From Actinernus sp. WN-2022 (taxonomy: Eukaryota; Cnidaria; Anthozoa; Actiniaria; Actinernidae): DNA of 64,000 nt. Where the stretch lies: contig JAOWCC010000019.1 of the NCBI GenBank assembly GCA_030867875.1, positions 31,725,976 to 31,789,975 on the forward strand, in the 5' to 3' direction. Positions 30,739 to 41,590 of this stretch are shown in pieces. A model generated the notes under the pieces. It was not told the origin of the DNA and did no database searches. It saw only the letters and a list, made by a program, of their open reading frames with translations. Position numbers and translations under genes: made by a program. Positions within the stretch are counted from its first letter, which is position 1; each line of letters opens with the position of its first letter.

Positions 30739-30994
30739 AACATCACCTTAAAACCAATCGTGAATTACTTCAGTTCGTGATTGGCCCATTGTGTTTTCAC
30801 TTGCTCCTGTGATTAGCTATGTAATTACTTTGGTTTTGGTACACTCGACTGAAAACCGCTCTATTTTGTTGTCGCGCGCGCTCAGCTCAGCTCAGCTGCT
30901 TCCGGTTACTAATATTTTCTTTTTTCGAACAAAGAAATATATGATGTCGCAAATGGAGATCGGGGACCTCATTTAGTTTTAATATGTATATATA

Positions 30995-31185
30995 TATATT
31001 TAGGCAAGCCTAACAGCGGAGCTCTCAATTATCAGAACTGAAGTAACGACCCGAAAATAACGATAAATTATAGAAAGAAAACAAACATAAAAACAAAAAT
31101 AACTAGTAGAATAAAGGAAAATCAGCGCAAAAGGTTCAGCAGAAAAGAGAAGAAAACGGAAAAATGAAAAAAAAAAACATCGAAA
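30995..31185. repeat. Inverted copy of the TTTAGGCTTGCC repeat
   Basis: Reverse complement of 12530-12722 and 36505-36690, starting ATATATATTTAGGCAAGCCT. Present only in the enlarged copy B intron. Confidence 0.75.
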
Positions 31186-31247
31186 CTTTAAGCGCGTGCG
31201 CTGACGTTGTTCGAAATGACGTGCTCACATTGCGTCAGCAGCGCCTC

Positions 31248-31334
31248 AACCTCGTTCCCAGGGGTCTTTACGCGCCTAATCCAAGATGACATCATCTTGG
31301 ATTAGGCGCGTAAAGACCAGTGGGAACGAGGTTG
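31248..31334. mobile_element. 87-bp hairpin, AACCTCGTTCCCA ends
   Basis: Near-perfect inverted repeat: AACCTCGTTCCCA ... GTCTTTACGCGCCTAATCC and complement around GATGACATCATC. Typical of a very small MITE. No target duplication seen. Confidence 0.75.
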
Positions 31335-32345
31335 CTTTTAGCTCAAATCACAGATAATGGTCTGCATTTTCTCATTTTTCTAAGGCTTTCATTATAAAAC
31401 ATTAGCCAGAAATACAGGGAGGTCAAAGCTAGCGTAAATTTACGTCAAAATCCCTGGAAAAACTTTGGTTTTGAGATACTTTATGAAAATGTTTGTGCTG
31501 CGAGGACATTCAACGTAAAATCAGGCTGAGGCAGAATGATCTGGTCAAGTGGGCAGTGCGCGCGCATGTACAGCACATTTTCAGGCTTCCATATATCCCA
31601 GCATGCATTGCGTTGTACCTTATATTATCGTTTTTCGCGTGACGTCATCACTTGCCCTGTACACATCGCGTATCGAATCCTTCAGGACGAGAAAAGGGCA
31701 AAGATAAAGTGTTTTTAAGGAGTGTGACCTGATTTATATAAGTTGTGCTCTCATTATGAGCAGTCAAACGTGTCATACTTCGTCAGATAAATTTTCTTTA
31801 TGTCTGCCATCATTTTCGTATCGAACTCTGTGGTAGAGCTGTCTATTTGAGTTTTATTGACGAGTTTCAGTCGATGGCAAAGAAAAGTGCGGATAATTTT
31901 TTAAGACTTTATAAAGAGTCATGTACTTGTTCGTTTCAAATCAAGTTGAAGTTGCGATATTGAGGTAAGATAAACAGTTTATTGACTTTTTGTCAGGGAG
32001 GTGTTTTACATCCGGTGTACATGTATTAAATTGTAATGCAATGGCACGATTCACGGACATTAAAAGAGTTTGATCGAATCTGGTGTAATGTTTTTATGGT
32101 AGTAATAATAATAATAAGTTCTTGAGAACGCAGTGAACTTATTTTAAACACACTAAAACTCCTAGCAGTAAATTAAAATTGAAACAATTTGATCCAATAA
32201 AGAAGTATTCATTCAGTCTTCCTTTTCGAGTTTGTCCGTGACTCGTGAGCTAGAACCATTCTAGAATAATTTCCCAGCTTGAAGTTGAAGAATTCACCGG
32301 CTACGAGTGCAATGTCTGCTAAAGTAGTAAAATGAAGCTTAACCT
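31335..32345. other. Copy B-only intronic sequence, no gene recognised
   Basis: No copy A counterpart. Open frames are short and have no recognisable domain. An AATAATAATAATAAG microsatellite lies at 32105. I see nothing else that can be named. Confidence 0.5.
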
Positions 32346-32349
32346 TTAA

Positions 32350-33310
32350 GCCCCAAGAGTGCCATATGACACTATATTACTGGTTACTTGCTTTGAGGGT
32401 TTAAATCTTACTAAGTTCAAAGAGCAATGCCCTGAGATTCCCACACACCTTAATGTATAGACCAATGATCCTATTGAACTGCATTAGGCATATTAAAAAT
32501 TAATAATTTCATCTAAATCCTCCTTTCTTTGCATAAGTTAACTATAGTTGACATTATTTCACTTCAGAAATACGGACTAAAATGACAGTTACAGAAAAAA
32601 ATATTTTTCCTCAGATTCTAAATTTTCTCACAAAAATGCATATTTCACATAAAATTTAGAGTTTCATGTTTGCACTAACCTCACTTTCTGTCTCCCAACA
32701 CCTAAACTTGCCCAGCACCAAGCCATTCTGTCCACAAGCACTTCACAGCAAGCTAAATTCATCCATAATGACCGCAAAGCATGCCGGGAAATCCTACCAA
32801 AGAGGGACACGACCCTTCCTCCATCTTCATTCTTCGAAATATATACTAAAGCCATTTTGACCTAATAGCTTCATATTAGAATCAATGGCAAGTAAATGTT
32901 GTCCAATATTCCAAAAAAGCTATGATAGGTGGCTCCAGACCTCCATTTATAAAGCCCACGCTAAAGTGACAGAAGACGTCCTGCATGCCCATTCACGAGT
33001 GGAAAATGAGGCTCTTTCTCTATCACAATAGCAGGCACAGACTCAGTTCTTCGAGAAAGTGCTGATTCAAGCTCTCATCAGACTTAATGATGTCCTCCAG
33101 CCTTAAATTCTGTATTCCCCCAAACAAACTTCCCTCCAGCTCCGTAGCAATGCGACGTCAACGTATCCAAAATGGCCGACAAAAAACTTTGAGCCCCCAG
33201 TATTATTGATCAGATGAAAATTCCATGGTAATAGTGACTACAGTTTTCTTAGGGAGGAGGGTTTGTTGCAGTCTAGAATGAGCCAAAAATCAGTTAAAAG
33301 CCCTTGGGGC
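32350..33310. mobile_element. Possible TTAA-flanked element, GCCCCAAG ends
   Basis: TTAA at 32346-32349 and 33311-33314 flank GCCCCAAGAG and ...CCTTGGGGC. The inverted repeat is only about 8-10 bases, so support is moderate. The TTAA target and G/C-rich termini fit a piggyBac-like MITE. Only in copy B and non-coding. Confidence 0.5.
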
Positions 33311-34084
33311 TTAAATAATTAAATAAAGGTCACGATTTGAAAAACAAAAACAAAGCAGAACTAGAGATAAACGATTCTCTGTAAAAGAGCATTAATTCAG
33401 TGGCAGTCAAAACGTTTTTGCGTTCGAAAGGAGAACGCCATCCTAATCTGGTATCTTTTTTTCGCCATTTTGAATAAATTAACCTCGTTCTGCCGCGTGA
33501 AAATTCGCACACGGTCGTTTGGAGTCGTTTCGTTTGTTGCGCTGTGGTTCACTCGGTAAGTAATATAATATTTCTTCAATCAAATGCAATGTTGTCTAAA
33601 AAGTACGTAGGTACGATTTATCAAAGCCTGAGAAAAGTGTGTACTACTTCTGGGCCATTTCCAAAACCCCATTCTCGAGCTACAACAAGCATATCCCCGG
33701 GGTGTACCCCCCGGGATGGCCGTTGATAAGTACATAAATAGACCCAGCTTAACAAGAAACGTAAATACCAAGTTTCATCTTCACCTTCACTTTATATAAT
33801 TACTTTCGTCTTAGACTAAATTTATTTAACTTCCGTTGTTTGTAATTATCTTTATTTCCTCTATACCTTTTCCGACTGAGTGGTCCTGACTCAATAACCT
33901 TTAGGTTTTTTTCAGGGCCAACTCACTCATTATTTCTTAAAAATGTATAAATTGCATGTAATTTTCCTTCTACCATCTAAGTGAAAAATAAAATAAATTG
34001 CTGTCAACGGTCAGTTGCCTTGGGTCCGTCTATCGGCAATACCGGCGTAACACCAGTAATTTCGATGCTATCTCTCCGCGAGTA

Positions 34085-34276
34085 TTAATTGTTATCCAGT
34101 GTAGCGTTGTGATCTCTCATAGCGACCTCTAACTCTTCGGTTGTCTTTCTCTGTATCTTCAGAGCTTGTTCGATTTTGGTCGTTTGTTTCTTGGTGCTTT
34201 GTAAAGCCTTCAGTACGTTGTCGTATTTTTCGTTCCACAACTTCATGAAAGTATCCTTACTTAAACTTTTAGCCAT
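34085..34276 (-). CDS. Small coiled-coil ORF, unknown
   Basis: A 63-codon minus-strand frame, MAKSLSKDTFMKLWNEKYDN ... EELEVAMRDHNATLDNN, highly charged with a heptad-like pattern. It could be the start of a LINE ORF1 (these often begin with a short coiled coil) or a chance frame. No intron signals or neighbours support a host gene. Confidence 0.3.
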   Translation of the reverse strand: MAKSLSKDTFMKLWNEKYDNVLKALQSTKKQTTKIEQALKIQRKTTEELEVAMRDHNATLDNN

Positions 34277-34639
34277 GTTTTAAATGATTTTTTATTGATT
34301 TTAGCTTAAGCTCTCAGTAACCACGACCGACCGCCATAACCGGTCATGAATACTTCGCTGTGGGACACAACGTGACACTTCAAGAAAATCAGAAATTGTT
34401 CCATTAATAGCTGCGGTTACACTAGACCAGTTTTACTAGGCATATTGGAAATTTATCCGGGTAAATTCGTGTTTTCGTGTCAAACCGATTTCCCCAGGAG
34501 AAAACGTACCTAGGTATATTTCCATAGTTACGAAAGAAAGAACTTTCTCTTGATAGCACCCCAGATAAGTCTTAGGGGTCGCTGCCGACCCCAGATAGTT
34601 CAGCCAATGAAATTTCGAGGATCTGACAGTACAAATCCA

Positions 34640-35340
34640 CTCTGGTGCCGATCATTACACCCTGCAGCAGGACCTTCACCACCTCGAACAGTGGGCCTCC
34701 TCTTGGCAGATGAATTTCGCCCCACACAAATGCTACGCAATGTCTATCACACTGAAAAAACATCCCTCCACACACAGATACTCCCTCTGCAACTCGCACC
34801 TCGAAAGTGTTATCTATCAAAAATACCTGGGTGTCTACATCACTAATTCCCTTGACTGGTCTAAACAATCTGCCGAGGTGAGAAAGAAAGCTAGCAGAAT
34901 ACTTAGTGTCTTACAGCGGAACCTCTCGTGCTGCAGCAGAGTCGTAAAAGAGCGCACATACGTCAGCCTTGTGCGCCCTATTGCCGAGTACGCTACGGTG
35001 GCCTGGTCGCCACACCACCAAAAGGACATCAGAGCCATCGAGTCCATCCAGCGACGGGCCGCGCGTTTTACATGTTGTGACTATGCTCGCACGAGCAGTG
35101 TATCATCAATGCTAAACGAGCTTAACTGGCAATCGCTTCAGTCACGCAGAAATATTGCAGACCTTACTATGTTCTACAAGATTAATTACGGTCTAGTGAA
35201 CATCACCTTTCCCTACGATATTCAACTTAGCACTTATACTCGTACAAGAGCTATGCACGAATATAAGTTCGTGCACCCGCTCGCTACTATAGACGCATTC
35301 AAGTGCTCGTTTTTGTCAGATCGATTCCACCATGGAATTC
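34640..35340 (+). mobile_element. 5'-truncated LINE, RT thumb to C-terminus
   Basis: Continuous frame with LQQDLHHLEQWASSWQMNFA, VIYQKYLGVYITNSLDWSKQ, LVRPIAEYATVAWSPHH and IESIQRRAARFTCCDYA, then NELNWQSLQSRR and ATIDAFKCSFLSDRF, all characteristic of the region after the catalytic motifs in CR1/L2/Rex-like ORF2 proteins. The catalytic palm is missing. It replaces about 120 bases of copy A text (12022-12110). Confidence 0.85.
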
Positions 35341-35436
35341 CTTATTGGGGACAGTTTTACTGGGTAAACGACTTTATCTGGGGTAGTGTACCCGCAGGTA
35401 ATAGGTACTACTTGTTTTCTTCCATTAAGAAACGAT

Positions 35437-35502
35437 AGCCTGCGTCGCATCCGAACTGAACCCCGGTTAAGTCCGGGGTTCAGTTCGGATGCGACGCAGG
35501 CT
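35437..35502. mobile_element. 66-bp perfect-hairpin MITE with 10-bp TSD
   Basis: AGCCTGCGTCGCATCCGAAC onward pairs perfectly with its complement (about 30 bp each side, short loop). AAGAAACGAT flanks both sides (35427-35436, 35503-35512); copy A has a single AAGAAACGAT (12201-12210). The 9-10 bp duplication is of the Mutator-like type, but the whole element is stem with almost no interior. Confidence 0.93.
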
Positions 35503-35682
35503 AAGAAACGATTGAAACCAGTCAAGTAAATGCTCCGTTTTTGGGAATGTGTGATTTTCTAAATTAACTCAATGATCAGTGTAATTTTTTTGCCGTTATG
35601 CGTAAAATATTCAATTTCCAACCTTAAATTCTCTTAAATATCCGCGTGCACGCCATACGCGTCATGTTCTTTCTGTTGTTTG

Positions 35683-36440
35683 TAGCCTAAGACCGAGAGA
35701 ATACTGGATTGAACACGGTGGTAAAATCTTACTACTGAGGTACACGTTTCTGGCCGATCTGGATCACGGACAGGAAGACTCTTGATTTGATGTTTGTGAC
35801 GTCACGTTACGTACGTACTGACGTCGTATTGCGTCAAAAAAGGAAAACATTACTTCCGGTTGCCGTCCGTGACTCACGAACGTCTGGTGCTTAAGCTCTG
35901 TGTACACCTCATTCATAAGGGCGTGGTCTCTGTATTTTCACAGTTTAGCTACATGTTCAATGTATGAAAAACAACATCCTTGCCATGCGAAAGAGCATAC
36001 CAACATTGGTGATTCTGTAGAATTTGAGTGTTAAAGTTACAGAGATTTGAAATTAGAGAGATTTGTATGAGAAATACCATGTAGGCCTTTACAGCCTCGC
36101 TTTCATGTATTTTCTACATTTAAAATGCCAATAACTCGATAGCAATTTGAAGCATTGCTTTCAAACTGTGCTCAATGGGCCATTTTGACGATGTTGCGCG
36201 CGCATTGAGAACAATATACATGCAATCAAGAAAACAAAAGATTGTCATGCAACATTGAGTTTTGGCGGGCCACATTCTGGTTTTTGGCGGGCCACATGCT
36301 TTTGTTTTCAATGCGTGCGCAAAATCGTCAAAATGGCCTATTACTAATTTAGGTACAATCTTTCATGTGGTTGCAATAATTTCTCTGTACACATTAATCT
36401 TCCAATTTATGCAAATCAGTGGCGGCCATTATGAATGAGG
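35683..36440. other. Copy B-only block with inverted repeat
   Basis: Absent from copy A at about 12385. Contains an inverted pair CCATTTTGACGATGTTGCGC/GCGCAAAATCGTCAAAATGG (36180-36205 and 36315-36342) and a direct repeat GGCGGGCCACAT. Probably a degraded element; no coding similarity. Confidence 0.5.
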
Positions 36441-36715
36441 TCTATTACGTCTGCACGCACACATTACATTTTCCGTTACATTCGCGCGTGTATTGTAACT
36501 CAACATCTTTTTTAATTTTCTGTTATCTTCTTTTTTCTTCTAAACCTTTTGCACTGATTTCCCTTCATTCTATCAGTTATTACTTGTTTTTCTTTGTTTT
36601 CTTTATGTAATTTATCGTTTCTTTCGGGTCGTTCCTCAGTTAAAATCATTGGAGCTCCGCTTTAGGCTTGCCTAAATATATATATATTATTAATTGATGT
36701 TTTCAATTTCCATAC

Positions 36716-36898
36716 CTGGACGTCTGTACGACACTCTGGACAAGCAACCATCTTCTTGACCCGTGACTTGGCGACCAGGATTTCCAGGCAGCGTCTGCAG
36801 TAGCTATGTAGACAGGGTAGAACTCGAGGGTCCTTGTACTGCTCCAGACAGATAGCACACGTCACCTGTTCTACCAGTCCTTGTGTCAATGCTGCCAT
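36716..36898 (-). CDS. TRIM RING exon 1, copy B
   Basis: 61 codons, ATG at 36898, donor CAG|GTATGG. Same C3HC4 ligands as the copy A exon (C14, C17, C29, H31, C34, C37, C53, C56); one visible residue change, N40 to I (CLEILVAKS). Splices in phase 0 to the acceptor before 29188. It provides the E2-binding part of the 481-residue TRIM protein. Confidence 0.9.
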
Positions 36899-36988
36899 GT
36901 TTTATTTCACACCTACTAAGAACACGAAGACCTTTAACAGAGAACGGCATACGAAAACGAATTAATCTTATATAATAATACGCTAAGT

Positions 36989-37030
36989 GTGTGTGTGTGC
37001 GTGTGTGTGTGTGTGTGTGTGCCAGTGTGT
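36989..37030. repeat. GT microsatellite
   Basis: About 20 GT dinucleotides with one GC variant and CCA interruption, just inside the Helitron 5' end. Confidence 0.95.
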
Positions 37031-37257
37031 GTAACGCTCTTTCCCAGTCTCCTTCGATCGATATCCTAATATGGAGGTGAGGACGCTCGCGACCGCACGC
37101 GTCTGAAAATGGAGCCAAAAGGTGATGGCCACAGGTATCCCAACGAAGACGACGAATCATGCGAAAAGTTCCTCTCTGTCAACTTGCCTCTTGGTCTTGG
37201 TTGAATTTGAGGAAATAATGTTAAAAAGAAATGAGTTTTCTCAAGTTATACACTTTA

Positions 37258-37515
37258 TAGTTGGGCGAGCAAGCCATCGAGTTTACGGGAATCTGTTTTA
37301 GGGAAAACCTGGGCGAGCGGCAAGCCATCGAGTTTACAGGAATCTGTTTTAGGGAAAACCGCGGCGAGCAAGCCATCGAGTTTACAGGAATCTGTTTTAG
37401 GGAAAACCTGGGCGAGCAAGCCATCGAGTTTACAGGAATCTGTTTTAGGGAAAACCTAGGCGAGCAGGCCATCGAGTTTACGCCGAGACAACGGGAATGT
37501 TTTAGGGAAAACCTA
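37258..37515. repeat. 48-51-bp minisatellite inside the Helitron, about 5 units
   Basis: Units read GGGCGAGCAAGCCATCGAGT then TTACAGGAATCTGTTTTAGGGAAAACCT. Most differ by a few bases; the last is altered. Tandem minisatellites are common in non-autonomous Helitrons. Open frames over it are repeat artefacts. Confidence 0.93.
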
Positions 37516-38125
37516 TCGCCCCTGTCCTATCGCCAGGCGCAGCGGCCGAAGTCAAACGACCGAACGAGGTAAGACGAGGTATTCAAACACAGTTAGAAAT
37601 GTGGTCCGTGGAAAAGGCTGTTCATTGTTTTATCTTACAACTCTATGGTGTGTCTAAGAGTAAGACTAAGAGCAATATATTTTGTCCATGTCTGTTCTCT
37701 GTAGTTTCCTGTGTTCTTAAATATAAAAACAAATGTTTCCTCGCCCAACTATCGTAGGCTCTTCAGACCATAAATTCACTACAACCAGACATTCAAAATA
37801 ACTGGGTTTTTGATTATTGTTTTTATTCCTTTTTTTTCTGCTTCGATCATTGCTCTTTTGGCGACCATATTTGTTTTCATCACACGAATCCATGACTCGA
37901 TTGAGCTGCCTGTGATCGTCAGTTTTGACACTTTCTCGACAATAGGTATAATTGTGTTCATCGGTTTGAGAAATTAACTGAGATCCGTAAGATATTGCCT
38001 TTTTTATCAAAATATAACTTACGCAAAACACCTCCACTGCTCCAGTACACACGCCATTGCATTGTGTCAGGAGTCCGTTCGCCGGTTAGACTATGCTACT
38101 ATATCATATTTGTTGATTTCATGCC

Positions 38126-38372
38126 GAAGGGATGGACCATTATATTTTTGAGGGAGGGTTGGGCAATTATTTCTGATTTTTGTTGTATGACTGAAAGTTC
38201 TGCACGAATTTTTTAGTCACCCCGTTTGCTTGCACGAATTTTTTCCCTTCAGTTTATTGTGCAGGATTTTTTTCCCGTTTCAAATCCTGTGTTCAATTTT
38301 TTTGGGGGTATTTCCACAACCCCTCCCCCCCCCCCCCCCCCCCCCCCTCAAAAATATAATGGTCCATCCCTA
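38126..38372. mobile_element. TIR element near the Helitron 3' end, GGGATGGACCATTATATTTT ends
   Basis: GGGATGGACCATTATATTTT at the left and AAAATATAATGGTCCATCCC at the right are exact complements. Inside are C-rich and TGCACGAATTTTTT repeats. Nested in the Helitron; target duplication not clear. Confidence 0.85.
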
Positions 38373-38476
38373 AGTTCCGCGGGTCCCTGCTAGTAATAAT
38401 AATAATGGCCATATTTATATGGCGACATTTCACCACAGTTACGTCTTGTCAGTGAAATTACGTATCGCTGATAGCT

Positions 38477-39707
38477 AATAATAATAATAAAAATATTCCT
38501 ACAGGAAAAACTCCCTCACGTACTGTGATTTTCAGGGAGGTCCTGCATAACTAAAAGTAATAATGAAGACTAAAAGGCTTTATAATATAGATACGATAGT
38601 ACGCGCGCTCTGATTGGCTAAGAAGCCATGTTTTATCAGAGTATATAACATGGTTAGCCGTGTTATATAGTTTTCAACTGGCGGTTTCCTTTCATCGCGC
38701 GCATAAATCTATATTATAAAACAGATAAAGAAGCCTTAAATCCATGTTTTATACTATCATAAAACACTCTGGTCATTTGAGAACACTCTAGAAATGTTGA
38801 AAGCACGCGCCTTCGGCTTGTGCTTTAACATTTCTCTCATGTTCTCAAATGCCCATCGTGTTTTATGATAGTATAAAACATGGCTTAAGGCTTCTTTATT
38901 TGTTAAATAAAAGGTTAAGAACTAGAGCTAAAATGCTAAGAATACTAATGTTTGACAATAGTGCTATTACTTTTAAAAACTTTTAAAAACGATCAAATTC
39001 TCAGCGATCTTCGAATTGAGGTCAAATGCGTTCCAGTCTTCGATTGCTTGGAACGTAAAGCGCTGCTTTCCCCAATTTGTGCGGACGCGTGGGAGATGTA
39101 AATCTCCACTCCGGCGCGTATTGTAATTATGGTATGCATTATTCTTTTTAAGATTAAAGTTAAAATTAATAGTTATTCAAACACTTAAAAATAGCTATAC
39201 AGCGATGGTTGCGACGGCGACGACTTAATGGCTGCCATTGTAGTTGTTCTATAGCTTGTGTTCCTAAAGAGTGTCTAGGTAGGTCTAAGATTGTTCTGGC
39301 AGCATTATTTTGTAAAGTTTGTAAATGGCCCATGAGAACTACATTGTTTTTGTCGCCCCATACTAAATCCGCATAGTCAAGTAAAGGTAAAATAAGGCTA
39401 TTATACAGTGTGATACGGGCATCTAATGGCAGCAAGGTTTTCACACGGCGAAGTACTCCAAGCCTCTGACAAACTTTCTTGCTTAGGGCATCAATATGTT
39501 CAGCCCAGCTCATATTCTGTTGTATTTGTATACCGAGGTATTTAAAAGATTCCTTCCGTTCTAGGAGGTAACCGTTTACCTCTAGCGATAAACCACTAAA
39601 GGAACTTAACTTACGCGAACTACCAAAAACTACAAATTTACATTTATCTACGTTAAGAGTTAATAAATTGTCATTGAACCATTTGCTAAAAACCTTCAGG
39701 TCACGCT
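38477..39707 (-). mobile_element. 5'-truncated LINE with (ATT)n tail and two foldbacks in the 3' UTR
   Basis: Minus-strand frame from 39707: VFSKWFNDNLLTLNVDKCKF, SFKYLGIQIQQNMSWAEHID, ILPLLDYADLVWG and LQNNAARTILDLPRHS, the post-catalytic part of LINE ORF2. The 3' end at 38477 is AATAATAATAATA (an ATT-repeat tail on the minus strand). Splits text continuous in copy A at about 13088. The 3' UTR holds two inverted repeats, 38577-38722 and 38730-38905. Confidence 0.83.
38577..38905. mobile_element. Two adjacent foldback MITEs
   Basis: First: CTTTATAATATAGAT and ATCTATATTATAAA at 38577-38722. Second: AAGCCTTAAATCCATGTTTT and complementary AAAACATGGCTTAAGGCTTC at 38730-38905, with arms continuing through ATACTATCATAAAACAC and TTTGAGAACA. 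Confidence 0.8.
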
Positions 39708-39758
39708 GTGTTTACAATTTCGAGAACTGTGTGGTGGGAAACAATTACCTGCTCTTTG

Positions 39759-40002
39759 TCCCAGGGGGGTACTCCCTTATGTGAGGGGTACATGGATGCT
39801 CGTCGTACCTTTTAGGGGTCGGGTGTCACTGAATTGAACAAAAAAGCTGTTATCAATTTACATTTTTATTATCTTTTAGGGGTCAAAATAAGCTTGAGTC
39901 ACGCCCATTTTAATACCTCTTAGGGGTCAAATCGAAAATGTCCGACGAGCATCCCTACCTATTTTATATGAGAGTCACCCCCCCCCCCCCCCCCCCCCCC
40001 GG
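39759..40002. mobile_element. 244-bp G-rich MITE with 8-bp TSD GCTCTTTG (hAT-like)
   Basis: Starts TCCCAGGGGGGTACTCCC and ends with GAGAGTCACCC followed by a C run and GG. GCTCTTTG is at 39751-39758 and 40003-40010; copy A has one (13138-13145). An 8-bp duplication fits hAT. Related: the element at 61375-61957 and the remnant at 6018-6062. Confidence 0.9.
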
Positions 40003-40299
40003 GCTCTTTGGTCAAAGAGCATAACCGGTTCCGGTTTCACGTCCCATTTAAACATTGATTAGAACTGAGCTGAGTGGAAGGAGACAAGGCCAACAGCTTA
40101 TAAGTCACTGTCAGGAGCCGGCCGAGTTTCGATCCCGCGAGGCCGTCCTGAGGGCTATTATTGAGGCTGGCTTTGCTTTTCCCTTTGCACTCAAATAGTT
40201 TAGTGATCTCAAATAAGTAATTTCACGTGATTGCTATTATCCAATTAACTGCTTTGATGATTTTACAGAGCGCGATGTTTGAAATTATAAAATATGATA

Positions 40300-41515
40300 T
40301 TTGGTATATAATAGTCTTTAATCCAACAAATACAAACATTGGTACATAGGATAAAATACAATAATATAATAATAGTAGTATAATACTACAAATTATTAAG
40401 AAATAATACAATTATCATATACAGATAATATATCATAACAATATTTTGCAACAAATTTCGTAATGGACTCATCATGCATACCGAAGCACATACAAAAATA
40501 GTTGTCGAGTACCCAAAAAACGAAACGAGTTATTCACACCGAAAACATTGTTAACAAAATCATTCCTGAGCTCAACAACTTCCTATGACAACATGACAGT
40601 AAATAGTGATATTCATCTCCAATTTCATTTAAATTACACAAATTACATCCTCGAGCTTCGAACTGAACATTATTATAACGGCCAAGTTCAACAGGCAATC
40701 TGTGTGCGGATAATCTTATTTCGGTTCTTGTTTGGCGGTGTTTTATACTTTGGACTTCAAAAAGATATTTCTCAAGTCCGAACTTCGTCTTTACTTTACT
40801 TAAAGTTCGTAGCTTACCACTGTTGAATCTGCATGGTCCTCCCAGTAATTAAATAAATTATCATTCAGTTTTGCTTTTAAATATTTACCCAAACTCCCCA
40901 ATCGTCCAGGAGATATATTAAGAGCATTAAGCGATCTTAAATTGCACAACTGTAATAAATAATTTGTATACACTACAGCATGTCGATTCGTTGTAATACA
41001 AACCCTCGCAGCTTTACCAACGAGAGTGTTACTGACTGACGGATCTTTTACAGTACTTTGCTACAAGGGTAGATATTTGTACAATTAAAGGTACTCTACC
41101 TAATTCAGCATAAACTGACAAGTTAGTAGATTTAGCATGCACCCCCAAAATACGTTTGCAAAATCTTAGATGAAGTTTCTCAGTGATACCACTAACCTCC
41201 TTAAGAAATTTCAGTTTGAAAGTTTCGAAAGATGAGATTTTGCCCAACAGATACACACCACAGATCTCACATCCGTACAATAATACGGGAACTACCACCG
41301 AAGAAAAGAGTTTTAGCAGAACTCTAATTGGCACATTGTCTACATTCGAAAAACTTTTAAACAAACCGTGGTAAGCACGTAACGCTTTATTATTATTATT
41401 TTTTCTGTGCAAGTATGAAACCACCAGCAAAATGAAGAGTTAAACCTAAATATGTATACTCATTAACACACTCCAATTGGTCGTTATCAAAATGCCATCT
41501 AGAGGTTATAGCGGA
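40300..41515 (-). mobile_element. LINE ORF2 C-terminal fragment, copy B
   Basis: Minus-strand 41430-41029: ALRAYHGLFKSFSNVDNVPI, VVVPVLLYGCEICGVYLLGK, LHLRFCKRILGVHAKSTNLS and YAELGRVPLIVQISTL. Downstream pieces reach a degraded C-NLNEIGDEYHYL zinc-binding end near 40620. Lacks the two MITEs present in copy A, so it is the less interrupted version. Frameshifts remain. Confidence 0.8.
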
Positions 41516-41590
41516 GCTCACGCACTGGCCGAAACGCTAGCGGAGCACCATACATATAGATGAGAGTGAAATTTTGGCGACATGTTTTGC

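Larger units (their letters stand above)
29189..36715 (-). other. TRIM intron, copy B (about 7.5 kb)
   Basis: GT (minus strand, GTATGG from 36715) to AG (CATTGCAG ending at 29189). It is three times longer than in copy A because of a foldback element, an inverted dispersed repeat, a TTAA-flanked element, a 5'-truncated LINE and a hairpin MITE. If transcribed, the foldback would form a long double-stranded stem in the pre-mRNA. Confidence 0.7.
36966..38393 (+). mobile_element. Non-autonomous Helitron
   Basis: 5' end TCTTATATAATAATACGCTA and 3' end CTAG preceded by a short hairpin (GCGGG-T-CCCTGC). It sits exactly between A and T with no target duplication: copy A reads ATTAA-TAATAATAATAATGG (about 13003), while copy B has ATTAA, the element, then TAATAATAATAATGG. 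TC start, CTAG end, 3' hairpin and AT insertion are the Helitron signatures. No Rep/helicase frame. It carries a GT microsatellite, a 48-51-bp minisatellite and a TIR element near its 3' end. Confidence 0.92.

Noticed and set aside
32664..32860. Overlapping 60-residue frames on both strands within the TTAA-flanked block
   Set aside because: Short, opposite to each other, without domains; likely chance frames in a non-coding element.
37221..37572. Frames with GEQAIEFTGICFREN repeats on one strand and SLKQIPVNSMACSPRF on the other
   Set aside because: These are translations of the 48-51-bp minisatellite within the Helitron.
40100..40150. Possible tRNA B box (TTTCGATCCCGCG) in the sequence shared with 13250-13280
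   Set aside because: It matches the B-box consensus poorly and has no A box or cloverleaf around it.
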